Below are positions 43,946-53,048 of a stretch of 64,000 bases of DNA, one piece after another (within the stretch, counting starts at the first letter, position 1; each line of letters starts with the position of its first letter). Below the pieces are notes generated by a model. It saw only the letters and a list, made by a program, of their open reading frames with translations, did not search any database and was not told where the DNA came from. Location of the stretch: contig NZ_JAKRRY010000015.1 of the NCBI RefSeq assembly GCF_026191675.1, forward strand, positions 53,087 to 117,086. The letters are read 5' to 3'. The position numbers were made by a program, and so were the translations under genes. The stretch is from Vibrio qingdaonensis (GTDB lineage: Bacteria; Pseudomonadota; Gammaproteobacteria; Enterobacterales; Vibrionaceae).

Positions 43946-45697
43946 TCACTCCTGTGTTTCGACGAGAGGGTTATTCAAATCAAAGTAAATAATGGACGGA
44001 TCAGGAATCGAGTTCTCATTAAGTCCATGTAAATAGCAGAAAAAGTTACCTTTACAGCACAAGTTCGGCGAGGTCAGTACGTACTTCAAGCACTCATGAT
44101 CGGCTGGGTTACTTTCATACAGCGCGAGTAACCGCAATCTTAATATCATGAATAGTTGATCTTCATCCACCAAGCTCGATAGGCTGGCAATGACACCATA
44201 AGCGGAGTTAATAATGAGGTAGTAGGGAAAGTAACGATTCACTTTATCGTCATTCCAATAATTATCGGTCTCAGTCGGACTGCCCAAATGAGGGAATAGA
44301 CTAAACGCCAATTTCGTCAGCCCAACGCCTTGACAGTCTCTAAAGTAGCTTTGAGTTGGCAAGCCCTCTTCCATTTCGACAACGATATTTTGCTGGTGGG
44401 CTAATAGCACGATGCCCAGTTGGCTCTGAAGCGTAAAAATAGGCAACACAACCTTGTCACAAAACCGCTCGAACCACTCCAGCGCAACAGACTCAGGGGA
44501 AACCTTTTTCCTCTTACTTTGGGTATGAATCATAGATGACAACACAGAGCTATCACTGGAGTAAGGCGTTTGCTGGCACAGTGTGGCTAGCACGGCTTGG
44601 GAGCGATGAGCGCACTCAAGTGATGCCCTAAAAGGGTTCTCACGAATGGTAAGCAGCGATTCGTCAATGATCAGCCCATCGCCATCAACTAACCCCATAT
44701 AGGCGGGTTCTTGTAAAATCCTAAGCTCATGGCTGATGAGTTCATTTTGCGATGGAGTGAGATGTTCACAAATAGAAGCCAAAGCAACGCCGCGTTTTAC
44801 TTCTTTTTCAGAGAGTAAACGAATCGAATTCGTCAGTTTGACACTCAAAGAGTATTTGAGCATGAAAGGAGAGTCTGGATTAAACAGTGCGCGTGTTGAG
44901 GATGTAGCAGACCAAGATTGTCCAGCAAAACCTAAATCAACTAACTGACCCGATTTCACATGTGCCTGTATGTTACTAAGCGCCAACATTTGCTCCGCCT
45001 GCCACGGGTGCATTGGAAAGACGTTCCATCCCTGATGATGATCATACTCATGTATTTCATCTGGCAAACTACTGTCACTTTGTCGCAATTTAAGCAAATA
45101 ATCTTGCCAACTTTCAGTCCCAGCTGAATCGCCGACCATAATGTCATCAGAAGCTGCAAACCACCTTAGACAGAATGATGCTTTCAGTTCTGGTGAAAGT
45201 TGCTGGCTTAGCTCGACACTCAGATTCGAGCGACTCTTTGGCGCTGGGTGCATGGAGTGACCAATGAACAAACTTTGTTCAGCTTCAAGAAACTGCCACA
45301 TTTTATCGTCCTGATGATGGCCATATCGATCCAAGGCAACCCAAGTATTTCTGTGACTTTCCATCACCGCATCCAAAAATGCAGATTTTTGCGAAGCGGA
45401 AATATCGCCCACAAGCTCCGCGTTTGAAACAATACACTCAACCGCACGCTCGAATGTGATGAACTCCCACCACTTACCCTCGCTATCACCTCGAACAATC
45501 GTCGATGAATAACAATTCATGCCCGTTTTAGACATTCGTAACACTTTGACTCGTATGTCACTATTGCTGCCTATCGGTATCGTTAAAAACCGGTCTTCGC
45601 CTACCGCAACAATACTCGCTAAGCGAGACTCTCGATAAAGCCCGTTAAAGAAACAATTTGCCGCTACATCCGTAGTACGTGCTTGACTAGGATTCAT
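43946..45697 (-). CDS. iucA: N2-citryl-N6-acetyl-N6-hydroxylysine synthase IucA
   Basis: 583 residues, the first gene of the biosynthesis operon. NIS-synthetase motifs: GHSMHPAPKSR, FPMHPWQAEQML, SATSSTRALFNPDSPFMLKYSLSVKLTNSIR, LLAHQQNIVVEM and YFRDCQGVGL. It activates citrate with ATP and couples the first acetyl-hydroxylysine. A Fur box lies 45-63 bases before ATG 45697. The gene order iucA-iucB-iucC-iucD-iutA is the same as on enterobacterial virulence plasmids. Confidence 0.92.
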   Translation of the reverse strand: MNPSQARTTDVAANCFFNGLYRESRLASIVAVGEDRFLTIPIGSNSDIRVKVLRMSKTGMNCYSSTIVRGDSEGKWWEFITFERAVECIVSNAELVGDISASQKSAFLDAVMESHRNTWVALDRYGHHQDDKMWQFLEAEQSLFIGHSMHPAPKSRSNLSVELSQQLSPELKASFCLRWFAASDDIMVGDSAGTESWQDYLLKLRQSDSSLPDEIHEYDHHQGWNVFPMHPWQAEQMLALSNIQAHVKSGQLVDLGFAGQSWSATSSTRALFNPDSPFMLKYSLSVKLTNSIRLLSEKEVKRGVALASICEHLTPSQNELISHELRILQEPAYMGLVDGDGLIIDESLLTIRENPFRASLECAHRSQAVLATLCQQTPYSSDSSVLSSMIHTQSKRKKVSPESVALEWFERFCDKVVLPIFTLQSQLGIVLLAHQQNIVVEMEEGLPTQSYFRDCQGVGLTKLAFSLFPHLGSPTETDNYWNDDKVNRYFPYYLIINSAYGVIASLSSLVDEDQLFMILRLRLLALYESNPADHECLKYVLTSPNLCCKGNFFCYLHGLNENSIPDPSIIYFDLNNPLVETQE

Positions 45698-45741
45698 CTG
45701 TCATTACCTCTATAAGTTGAACTATAAACAACAATGCGAAT

Positions 45742-45760
45742 GCTAATTATTATCATAATC
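45742..45760 (-). promoter_or_regulatory. Fur box upstream of iucA
   Basis: GCTAATTATTATCATAATC matches the 19-bp Fur consensus at 15 of 19 positions. Confidence 0.82.
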
Positions 45761-46046
45761 AATTACAATAACTTTGTTGTGCGGGTAATTTGAGGAATAA
45801 GCCGTATTATCGAGATTGGGACGAACTGATGACGAGAAATGGTCAAAATGTAAACGTAACGTCGGGGAACTGACGTGCAACAGGTTGATAGAACCATCAA
45901 AAAGACCAATAAAAAAGGCACGTTTTCGTGCCTTTTTTTGTGACTTTACTCACATGAGTATTATTGATAGTTTGAGTTCATAGTACTATTCACTCATCGA
46001 GTTACTCTCAAACTCATAGCGAAAAGGACTCACTTCAACCATAGTA
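45761..46046. other. Intergenic region between the importer operon and iucA
   Basis: About 290 bases. It contains the terminator at 45911-45939 and the upstream part of the iucA promoter region. I see no further gene. Confidence 0.5.
45911..45939. terminator. Bidirectional terminator downstream of the importer operon
   Basis: AAAAAAGGCACG, a tttt loop and CGTGCCTTTTTTT form a stem with A/T runs on both sides. It separates the importer operon from the iucA promoter. Confidence 0.9.
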
Positions 46047-48041
46047 TTAATTCTTACGCAGCAGCAAAAGAAAGTATCCGCCGCCCACGACTGACGCCAT
46101 CAACCCTGCCGGAAACTGCCAAGGGAACCATACTGTACGGCCAAGCCAGTCAGCTGTAACCATTAAACTGGCGCCCACTAAGCAGCTAACCACCAATTGA
46201 TGGCGAGCTCGATATTGACCAAGCCCCCTGGCAATGTGCGGAGCAAGTAAGCCAACGAAGCTCAGTGGACCTATCACTAATGTGGCTAATGCCGTCAGCA
46301 GTGATGCCATAATTAGCAATACTAAACGCGTTCGTTTCGTGTTGATACCAACCGAAACGGCGGAGGTTTGCCCTAAATTGAGTATGTCTAACCATCGGCA
46401 GGACAAATACGCCCCTCCTCCCAGAACCAACACCCCCAACGCTAACGCCAGCACGTCTTGATAACTCGCTAAATAAGTAGACCCCGAAAGCCAAGTAAGT
46501 AACGCCTGCACATTATCTTGTCCCGATGACAAAGCGACCCTCAAAATGGCGTCAAGCGCTGCGCTAACGGCGATACCCGTCAATAACAACTGGGTGGGTG
46601 CATAATTGGATCGCTTGCTAAATTGAAGAATTGCCATCATCACCAACGCCGCACCAATGCCACCATAAAGAATTTGTTCCGCTCTGGTTGGTGTTAAACC
46701 CAACCATGCACATAGAACCAAAGCAAGTGCCGCACCCGAGCTAATACCCATCACTTCCGGGCTTGCCATTGGGTTAACGGTAATCCTCTGCACAATCGTT
46801 CCAGCCAGCGCCAGTCCACAACCTGCAAATATCGCCCCCAGTACCCTAGGGAGCCTTAGGTCAATAATGCGCCAATCATAAGAGAGCTGCCAGCCTGTTT
46901 GAGTTCGCCCTAAAAACACAGCAATACAAAAGAGTGCAACTAATAACAAACAAAGGAGGCTCGATATTCGTAGAAAGGAGCGAGGATGATAGCGCTTCGT
47001 CGCGACATTTTCGGCTTTAAAGCTCGCTGAGAACTTGTTGGTTGCGAGCAGCCATAAAAGACAAGGTGCGCCTAGCAACGCGGTTATTGCCCCAGTGGGA
47101 AGTAACTCACTAGAGACGCCAGAGAATGGTTGAATCAGTAAATCAGCAAAAAGCAGCAACAACGCGCCAACAAGAGCACTGATGAAAACACGATGGATAA
47201 ATCGGCGAGCACCCAACATTTTAGCGACCGTTGGTGCAACTAAGCCAATAAAACCAATCACGCCCACCGTTGCAACAACGATAGAGGTAATGAGCACCGA
47301 TAAGGTCAGCCCAAATAATCTGACTCGAGCGACATTCACCCCTGAAGACTCAGCCACCTCACTACCGAGTCCAAGCGCTGCAAGTGGTCGCTGAATCACC
47401 ACAATCACCACAATAGTAAGCGTAAGAATAGCCAAAACGAGTTGCGTATTTCCCCAACCTTGCTGAGTGAGTGCGCCTGCGCCCCAAACAAACAAACTGG
47501 TTAACTGTTGCTCATTTAGCATCACTAGCATCATGTTCGTCGCGCCTAGAAACAGCGTCACAACCATTCCTGCTAATACCATTTGTAGTGGTGCGAAGCC
47601 TTTTTTAGCGGTTAGCAAAAACACTAAGCCCGCCGCAAGCAGTCCTCCGGAGAAAGCAAACATATATTGAGTGAGCCCACCAGCGACGGAGCCCACGAGT
47701 AAGCTTGCGGTCATACCCAGCTCAGAACCTGCCGCGACACCCAATGTCGTTGGAGAAGCCATGGGGTTTTGCAACAAGTGCTGCATTAAACACCCGGCAA
47801 CGGCTAATGATGCACCGCAAACCAAGGCCATGGATAAACGTGGGAAGAAGGTAAAATGCAGAATCAGTTGTCTAAAGTCGCTATCGTCACGATGGAACAG
47901 AAAGGTCTGCCATTCAGATAACGTTAACTGATAGGGAAGCGCGTGAACCAACAGCCAGCCTAGGACTAACAGCGTCATAAACGCCAATAGATGAAACCTG
48001 CTCTGTTGTGTTTTTAATGAGGAAATGGCTAATTGCATCAT
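46047..48041 (-). CDS. fhuB: Fe3+-hydroxamate ABC permease, double-length FhuB/VatB type
   Basis: 664 residues made of two homologous FecCD-type halves, each with about ten membrane helices and the family motifs (LPRLSMALVCGASLAVAGCLMQHLLQNPMASPTTLGV; LPRVLGAIFAGCGLALAGTIVQRITVNPMASPEVMG). The fused layout is specific to FhuB-like permeases. It moves iron-hydroxamate complexes from the periplasm to the cytoplasm with the ATPase at 49011. In V. vulnificus the related genes for aerobactin are called vatCDB. It starts five bases after the binding-protein gene. Confidence 0.92.
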   Translation of the reverse strand: MMQLAISSLKTQQSRFHLLAFMTLLVLGWLLVHALPYQLTLSEWQTFLFHRDDSDFRQLILHFTFFPRLSMALVCGASLAVAGCLMQHLLQNPMASPTTLGVAAGSELGMTASLLVGSVAGGLTQYMFAFSGGLLAAGLVFLLTAKKGFAPLQMVLAGMVVTLFLGATNMMLVMLNEQQLTSLFVWGAGALTQQGWGNTQLVLAILTLTIVVIVVIQRPLAALGLGSEVAESSGVNVARVRLFGLTLSVLITSIVVATVGVIGFIGLVAPTVAKMLGARRFIHRVFISALVGALLLLFADLLIQPFSGVSSELLPTGAITALLGAPCLLWLLATNKFSASFKAENVATKRYHPRSFLRISSLLCLLLVALFCIAVFLGRTQTGWQLSYDWRIIDLRLPRVLGAIFAGCGLALAGTIVQRITVNPMASPEVMGISSGAALALVLCAWLGLTPTRAEQILYGGIGAALVMMAILQFSKRSNYAPTQLLLTGIAVSAALDAILRVALSSGQDNVQALLTWLSGSTYLASYQDVLALALGVLVLGGGAYLSCRWLDILNLGQTSAVSVGINTKRTRLVLLIMASLLTALATLVIGPLSFVGLLAPHIARGLGQYRARHQLVVSCLVGASLMVTADWLGRTVWFPWQFPAGLMASVVGGGYFLLLLRKN

Positions 48042-48046
48042 CAGCC

Positions 48047-48961
48047 CTATTGCGCATGCAGCGCTGCAACGCGAGTGACCACTTCATCACTCAACCTTTG
48101 CATTGCGATTAAACTACCAAACGTCCACACCTTGGGAACAATGGCCACGCGCTGCTCTCGGGTAAATGCCATCGCACCCCATAATGGCGATCCATTGAGC
48201 GTCGCTTGTTCCTGCTCACTCAAAGGACCAAAGATCAACACATTACTGTTTTGATGCTTCGCTAACTGTTCAACGCTAGCAGAAGAGAAACCCCAGCTGT
48301 TAGTGGGACCTTGCCAGCCGTTGGTCATCGACATCGCCGCTATGGTGTCGTTCATGAGTGAGCCATCACTATGGATCCTAACGTGTTTGTCACCAATGAA
48401 ACGAATCATGATAAATGAACGACTATCTTGCCACTGCGCCACTTTCTCTCCGTTCGTTGCCAATTTAGCGGCGGTGTCATCAATCAACCTCTGCGCGGCT
48501 TGTTGGCGTTCAAAAACATCACCGAATGTCTGGATGACACGCTTGGCATTTTGATACGGCTGTTTGCTATCGTTATAAATAGTGAGGGCCAGCGTGGGCG
48601 CGATCGAGTTAAGTTTTTCATAAGCAGGCGCGAGGTGGGCACTCATAATAATCAGATCAGGTTTTAAGCTGGCAATCAGCTCCAAATTTGGTTCTCGACG
48701 AGAGCCCACATCCACCGTGTCTGAAGGTAATGTCGGCACCCCTACCCAATCTTGGTAGCCTGGAACATCAGCAACGGCTAGAGGCTGAATGCCTAATGCC
48801 AGCACAGATTCCGCCAAAGCCCAATCCAGCACGACAATTCGCTTTGGGATGCCTTTAAGCGCTTGCTCACCTAAATCATGCTGAATCATGCGGGCAAACG
48901 TCGACGTTGAAAGTAAAAGACATAGCGTCATAAAAAATGTAGAGATAATTCGAGTTAACAC
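48047..48961 (-). CDS. Periplasmic hydroxamate-siderophore binding protein, FhuD/VatD type
   Basis: About 304 residues from GTG 48961, preceded by TAGGA nine bases upstream and followed by a clean signal peptide. A longer frame to 49084 is open but would read through the TTTCTA repeat as Arg-Asn repeats and overlap the ATPase gene, so it is rejected. Binding-protein features: IPKRIVVLDWALAESVLALGIQPLAVADVPGY, NLELIASLKPDLIIMSAHLAP and the final helix region. It receives ferric aerobactin from IutA and delivers it to the FhuB-type permease. Confidence 0.85.
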   Translation of the reverse strand: MLTRIISTFFMTLCLLLSTSTFARMIQHDLGEQALKGIPKRIVVLDWALAESVLALGIQPLAVADVPGYQDWVGVPTLPSDTVDVGSRREPNLELIASLKPDLIIMSAHLAPAYEKLNSIAPTLALTIYNDSKQPYQNAKRVIQTFGDVFERQQAAQRLIDDTAAKLATNGEKVAQWQDSRSFIMIRFIGDKHVRIHSDGSLMNDTIAAMSMTNGWQGPTNSWGFSSASVEQLAKHQNSNVLIFGPLSEQEQATLNGSPLWGAMAFTREQRVAIVPKVWTFGSLIAMQRLSDEVVTRVAALHAQ

Positions 48962-48980
48962 GTTGGCATTCCTAATTCTG

Positions 48981-49010
48981 TTTCTATTTCTATTTCTATT
49001 TCTATTTCTA
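48981..49010 (-). repeat. Hexanucleotide microsatellite between the fhuC- and fhuD-type genes
   Basis: Five exact copies of TTTCTA (plus-strand reading) fill most of the 49-base gap between the ATPase stop (49011) and the GTG start (48961). Unit changes would alter the distance between the two genes. Confidence 0.88.
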
Positions 49011-49778
49011 TTAACGAACGTAACTGATGAGGTTGCAAGATTCAGGGTCTTTAAAAATACGTAATGACATGCCGTAAATTTCACTCAGCGATGCTTCTGT
49101 CATCACATCATTCGGGGCACCATCAACAACGATTTTGCCTCGCTTGAGTGCCACTAGCCTGTCGCTAAACCGGGCGGCCATATTGACGTCGTGTATCACC
49201 ATGATCACGGTGAGTCCTAAACTTTGATTAAGCTCGCGGATCAGCTTTAGTAATTCATATTGATGGGTCACATCCAATGCTGACGTAGGTTCATCTAGCA
49301 AGATGCACGACGTTTGCTGAGCCAATAGCATAGCGACCCATGCCCGTTGGCGCTCTCCTCCAGAAAGCGTGCTGACAAATCGATCTGCGAATGCCATTAA
49401 GCCCACTCGGTCAATCGCTTCTTCAACAATACGATGGTCATCGTGGGTATACCGCCCTAACACTCCTTTCCAAGGATAGCGGCCAAACATCACTAACTCA
49501 CGAACGGTCACGCCATCCGTGACAGGAGGGTGCTGAGGAAGGTATGCCACTTTTTTTGCAAACTCTTTTGCTGTCAGACCCTCAATATCTTGATCTTCTA
49601 GCATGACTTCACCTGAAGACACTTGGTTTTGACGGCTTAACAATTTAATCAGACTTGATTTTCCACTGCCATTGTGTCCAAGCAAAGAGGTCACTTCACC
49701 CGCGTTAAAGCTCAAATCAAACGGCGCTAATATTTCATGCGACCCTATGTGGTAACTGGCTTGCCTTAATGAAAACAT
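49011..49778 (-). CDS. Hydroxamate-siderophore ABC ATPase, FhuC/VatC type
   Basis: 255 residues with Walker A GHNGSGKSSLIKLL, Q-loop AYLPQHPPV, signature LSGGERQRAW, Walker [13 protein letters not shown] and H-loop MVIHDVNMAARF. The sequence fits the FepC/FhuC group. First gene of the importer operon; the start at 49778 lies 135 bases from the divergent MFS gene, with a weak Fur-like sequence between. Confidence 0.92.
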   Translation of the reverse strand: MFSLRQASYHIGSHEILAPFDLSFNAGEVTSLLGHNGSGKSSLIKLLSRQNQVSSGEVMLEDQDIEGLTAKEFAKKVAYLPQHPPVTDGVTVRELVMFGRYPWKGVLGRYTHDDHRIVEEAIDRVGLMAFADRFVSTLSGGERQRAWVAMLLAQQTSCILLDEPTSALDVTHQYELLKLIRELNQSLGLTVIMVIHDVNMAARFSDRLVALKRGKIVVDGAPNDVMTEASLSEIYGMSLRIFKDPESCNLISYVR

Positions 49779-49837
49779 AATCTAGGAGCTATCTCGCGCT
49801 ATGCGCAACGTTAATTAATGACGAAATTAATTTGATT

Positions 49838-49860
49838 GCGAATGAGAAAAATTTGTATCC
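49838..49860. promoter_or_regulatory. Weak Fur-like site between the importer and exporter genes
   Basis: GCGAATGAGAAAAATTTGTATC has a good left half (8 of 12) against the Fur consensus but a poor right half. Iron control is expected from the genes rather than from this match. Confidence 0.3.
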
Positions 49861-49913
49861 GCATTATAATTACTTTAAAGTCTGCTGTCATTACCCTATG
49901 AAAACTCATTGAT

Positions 49914-51128
49914 ATGCTTAACGATACGTCCATTGCTGGTAGTGCACGAGCTTCAAATACATCGCTCTACACTATTTGTTTATTTGCGTCACTTATTGGG
50001 TTTGGGCAAAATGCTCTTCTTGTCTCATTGCCAACGCTGGTGGCAACCACAGACATCACCATCGCAAGTTGGTCTGTGCTAATTGCCATTGGAACCGTGT
50101 TGTTCATCCCTACCGCACCTTACTGGGGAAAACGCAGTGATCGACGTGGTCCTAAGTCTATTGTCTTAACCGCGCTATTGGGGCTTTCTCTATGCTTTTC
50201 AGGTATGGCCGCGATCTTGTATGCCCTCGATAAAGCGTTACTGACAACCACCGCAGCGCTAGTGCTGCTCGCAATGCTAAGAATCGTTTATGGGGTTACT
50301 GTCTCTGGGTTGGTCCCAGCATGCCAGCATTGGGCGATATTAACGGTTGGGGAACAACATCGATTATCCGCTATCACTTCCATCAGCGCATCGCTAAGTA
50401 TGGGCCGAGTTCTTAGCCCTGTATTGGCCGTTGCTCTGATAAAACTCGACCCTTTGTTCGCCATCACAGTGGTCGGATTCGCCGCTTTAGGGTTGTTCGT
50501 TGTCTGCCTCATGACACCAGCATTGACACCAAAACCCATGGCACACACCGTGTTAGATAAGCCAATAACCATGACGATTCCACGCTATCTCATCATTGCA
50601 CTGTTACTTTGTTCGGCCCTGGGTGTGCTGCATTACTCTCTCACTCCTTTACTAAGCGCAGTCTCTTCCCTTTCGGCTGAATCTCTCTCTGATTGGGTCG
50701 GATACTTGTTAACCCTCAGTGCGATCGTCACACTCGCAACCCAGATAGGGGTCGTCAAAAAGAAAAAACTGTCTCTGGAGCAAATGCTATTTTGGGGTGG
50801 CCTGTTACTCATGATCGGCTATTCACTGTTTCTCTTTGCCAACATCACCGCCTATTTAATCGGCATCAGTATATTGTCTGTGGGCAATGCCATCTTGACC
50901 CCGGCCTACACGACCAAAGCCATGAGTAAACAAAGTGGTCATCAGGGACAGATCAGTGGTTTACTGGCCACCAGCCACACCTTAGGCTTTGCTCTCTCGG
51001 CGCTCTTTGTCGCCGCAAGCACTTCACTATTCATTAACCCCCTATGGTTTAGCGTATTATTTGCTGTTGCGTTATTTACCACCATCACATCCATGTCCTT
51101 TCAGCGAGGGCTAGAAACTAGAAACTAG
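49914..51128 (+). CDS. MFS transporter, probable aerobactin exporter
   Basis: 404 residues with about twelve membrane helices and the MFS motif GKRSDRRGPKSIVLTALLGL after helix 2. Its place beside a complete aerobactin system suggests a role like that of the ShiF/IucE-type MFS proteins encoded next to iucABCD elsewhere. The stop codon lies inside a 7-bp tandem repeat, so the last residues (ETRN) come from repeat sequence. No strong ribosome binding site precedes ATG 49914. Confidence 0.78.
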   Translation: MLNDTSIAGSARASNTSLYTICLFASLIGFGQNALLVSLPTLVATTDITIASWSVLIAIGTVLFIPTAPYWGKRSDRRGPKSIVLTALLGLSLCFSGMAAILYALDKALLTTTAALVLLAMLRIVYGVTVSGLVPACQHWAILTVGEQHRLSAITSISASLSMGRVLSPVLAVALIKLDPLFAITVVGFAALGLFVVCLMTPALTPKPMAHTVLDKPITMTIPRYLIIALLLCSALGVLHYSLTPLLSAVSSLSAESLSDWVGYLLTLSAIVTLATQIGVVKKKKLSLEQMLFWGGLLLMIGYSLFLFANITAYLIGISILSVGNAILTPAYTTKAMSKQSGHQGQISGLLATSHTLGFALSALFVAASTSLFINPLWFSVLFAVALFTTITSMSFQRGLETRN

Positions 51129-51166
51129 AAACTAGAAACTAGAAACTAGAAACTAGAAACTAGAAA
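51111..51166 (+). repeat. Heptanucleotide microsatellite over the exporter stop codon
   Basis: Eight exact copies of CTAGAAA. The stop codon TAG is formed by the third unit, so changes in copy number above three units would not alter the protein. Confidence 0.92.
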
Positions 51167-51202
51167 AAATAATCGCTACCCAAAAAATACCTACTTACAA
51201 GA

Positions 51203-51234
51203 CAAAAAAAGCCCCTCATATAGAGGGGCAAAAG
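51203..51234. terminator. Terminator of the pst operon (also usable by the exporter gene)
   Basis: GCCCCTC and GAGGGGC stem with a five-base loop. Read on the minus strand it is followed by TTTTTTT, fitting the end of pstB transcription. Confidence 0.88.
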
Positions 51235-51328
51235 TTCCATCGCTTATAGTTATAGTGATTATTTAGCTTGAGTTATCTTAATTTGTGCGCTCATCCGCTC
51301 CATCAAGATAACGACAAAAACGTTAAAG

Positions 51329-52078
51329 TTAACCAAAGTCACCGTTCACGTAACCTTGAGTACGATCATCACTAGGGTTAGAGAAGATCACTTGAGTATC
51401 GTTATGCTCGACCAACTCACCCATTAAGAAGAAAGCAGTGCGATCTGAAATACGACGAGCTTGCTGCATCGAGTGAGTCACAATAACAATGGTGTAGTCT
51501 TTTTTAAGCTCTTCCATCAACTCTTCGATCTTATGCGTTGCAATAGGATCGAGTGCCGACGTTGGCTCATCCATTAAGATGACATCCGGCTCCATTGCAA
51601 TAGTACGCGCGATACACAAACGTTGCTGCTGACCGCCAGAAAGACCAAATGCGTGCGACTTAAGACGGTCTTTTACCTCATCCCAAAGCGCCGCGCCGCG
51701 TAATGAACGCTCAACGACCATGTCGATGTGCTTCTTGTCTTTAATGCCTTGAGCACGCAAACCAAACGCCACGTTCTCGTAAATACTCATTGGAAATGGG
51801 TTTGGTTTTTGGAATACCATGCCTACTCGGATACGTAAATCTGATACATCGATATTGCCGTAGATGTCTGTGCCATCCATTTCAAGCAAACCGTTAATTT
51901 TAACGCCTTCAATCAAATCATTCATACGATTCAAGCAACGCAGCAATGTTGACTTGCCACAACCAGAAGGGCCAATCAGCGCCGTCACTTGACGGGTTGG
52001 GATAGGCAAGTTGATCGATTTAAGCGCTTGGTTCTCACCATAAAATAGGTTTAGGTTTTCAATGTTAAATTTGTTCAT
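51329..52078 (-). CDS. pstB: Phosphate ABC transporter ATPase PstB
   Basis: 249 residues with Walker [21 protein letters not shown], signature [16 protein letters not shown] and Walker [16 protein letters not shown], and the PstB-specific insert with [20 protein letters not shown]. It powers high-affinity phosphate import. Last gene of pstSCAB; no phoU follows, which fits the second pst copy (VCA0070-0073 type) of vibrios. A 101-base gap separates it from pstA. Confidence 0.93.
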   Translation of the reverse strand: MNKFNIENLNLFYGENQALKSINLPIPTRQVTALIGPSGCGKSTLLRCLNRMNDLIEGVKINGLLEMDGTDIYGNIDVSDLRIRVGMVFQKPNPFPMSIYENVAFGLRAQGIKDKKHIDMVVERSLRGAALWDEVKDRLKSHAFGLSGGQQQRLCIARTIAMEPDVILMDEPTSALDPIATHKIEELMEELKKDYTIVIVTHSMQQARRISDRTAFFLMGELVEHNDTQVIFSNPSDDRTQGYVNGDFG

Positions 52079-52179
52079 TATCTATAATCTCTTCATTCTT
52101 AATGTCGTGGTTTTGCAACGTGCACTCTTTGTGTTCTGGTGACGTTGCAGACGTTCTGCTATTCGAACTGGCGTGTCTA

Positions 52180-53043
52180 TTAATAGGTTGCCGTGTTAAA
52201 GCGGCTTGCAATCAACTTGGTTACCATGTTGATTAGTAGCACTAATACGATAAGCACTGTGGCGGTACCGTAGGCTTGGTTCCACTCTTCAATAGTAAAC
52301 AGCTCAGTCGTGAGTTTGTATAAGTGAACCGTTAAGGTACGGCCTGAATCCAATAGTGAATCTGGGATTCGGGCTACCATGCCTGCTGTTAAGAACACAG
52401 GCGCTGACTCACCAATGACACGACCAATACTAAGAATGACCGACGTTAAGATACCTGGCATTGCACTTGGCAAGATTAAGCGCCAGATAGTATAGATTTT
52501 TGAGGCACCCAAACCGTAAGACCCTTCACGGTAAGTTTGTGGTACCGACATTAAGGCTTCTTCAGTAGTACGAATAATGACCGGAAGAATCAAAATACTT
52601 AATGTAAGCGCACCGGACAAAATCGAGAAGCCAAGGCCTAGAATGGCAACGAAGAACGTCATACCAAACAAGCCAAAGATAATCGATGGAATACCTGCTA
52701 GAGACTCGGTACAGAAACGAATCACTTTAACCAATTTACTGCCAACTTTGGCATATTCGGTCAAGTAGATTGCTGTCATGATGCCAAGAGGTGCTGCCAC
52801 TGCAATAGACGCAATCACCATGTAAATTGTTGAGATGATCATCGGGAAAATGCCGTGCTCATCGCCGGTACGAGTGTAATCGTCGGTAATGAAACTCCAG
52901 CTTACATGTTGAAGACCATTGGATAAAATGTACCAAATAATCCAAAACAAAAATCCAACGGTAAGGGCTGCAGACGCCCAAACAAATACACTCAGCAACG
53001 TATCTTTATTCTTACGTGCTTGTTTTAGTTTTACAGTATCCAT
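52180..53043 (-). CDS. pstA: Phosphate ABC permease PstA
   Basis: 287 residues, six membrane helices, with the EAA loop in TTEEALMSVPQTYREGSYGLGASKIYTIWRLILPSAMPGILTSVILSIGRVIGESAPV, typical of PstA. It pairs with PstC to form the phosphate channel. It starts five bases after the pstC stop. Confidence 0.92.
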   Translation of the reverse strand: MDTVKLKQARKNKDTLLSVFVWASAALTVGFLFWIIWYILSNGLQHVSWSFITDDYTRTGDEHGIFPMIISTIYMVIASIAVAAPLGIMTAIYLTEYAKVGSKLVKVIRFCTESLAGIPSIIFGLFGMTFFVAILGLGFSILSGALTLSILILPVIIRTTEEALMSVPQTYREGSYGLGASKIYTIWRLILPSAMPGILTSVILSIGRVIGESAPVFLTAGMVARIPDSLLDSGRTLTVHLYKLTTELFTIEEWNQAYGTATVLIVLVLLINMVTKLIASRFNTATY

Positions 53044-53048
53044 AATCG

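Noticed and set aside
48962..49084. N-terminal extension of the hydroxamate-binding protein with Arg-Asn repeats
   Set aside because: It is a translation of the TTTCTA microsatellite, overlaps the ATPase gene and would mask the signal peptide; GTG 48961 has a ribosome site.
51111..51166. CRISPR-like array
   Set aside because: The repeats are seven bases long with no spacers; they form a simple microsatellite.
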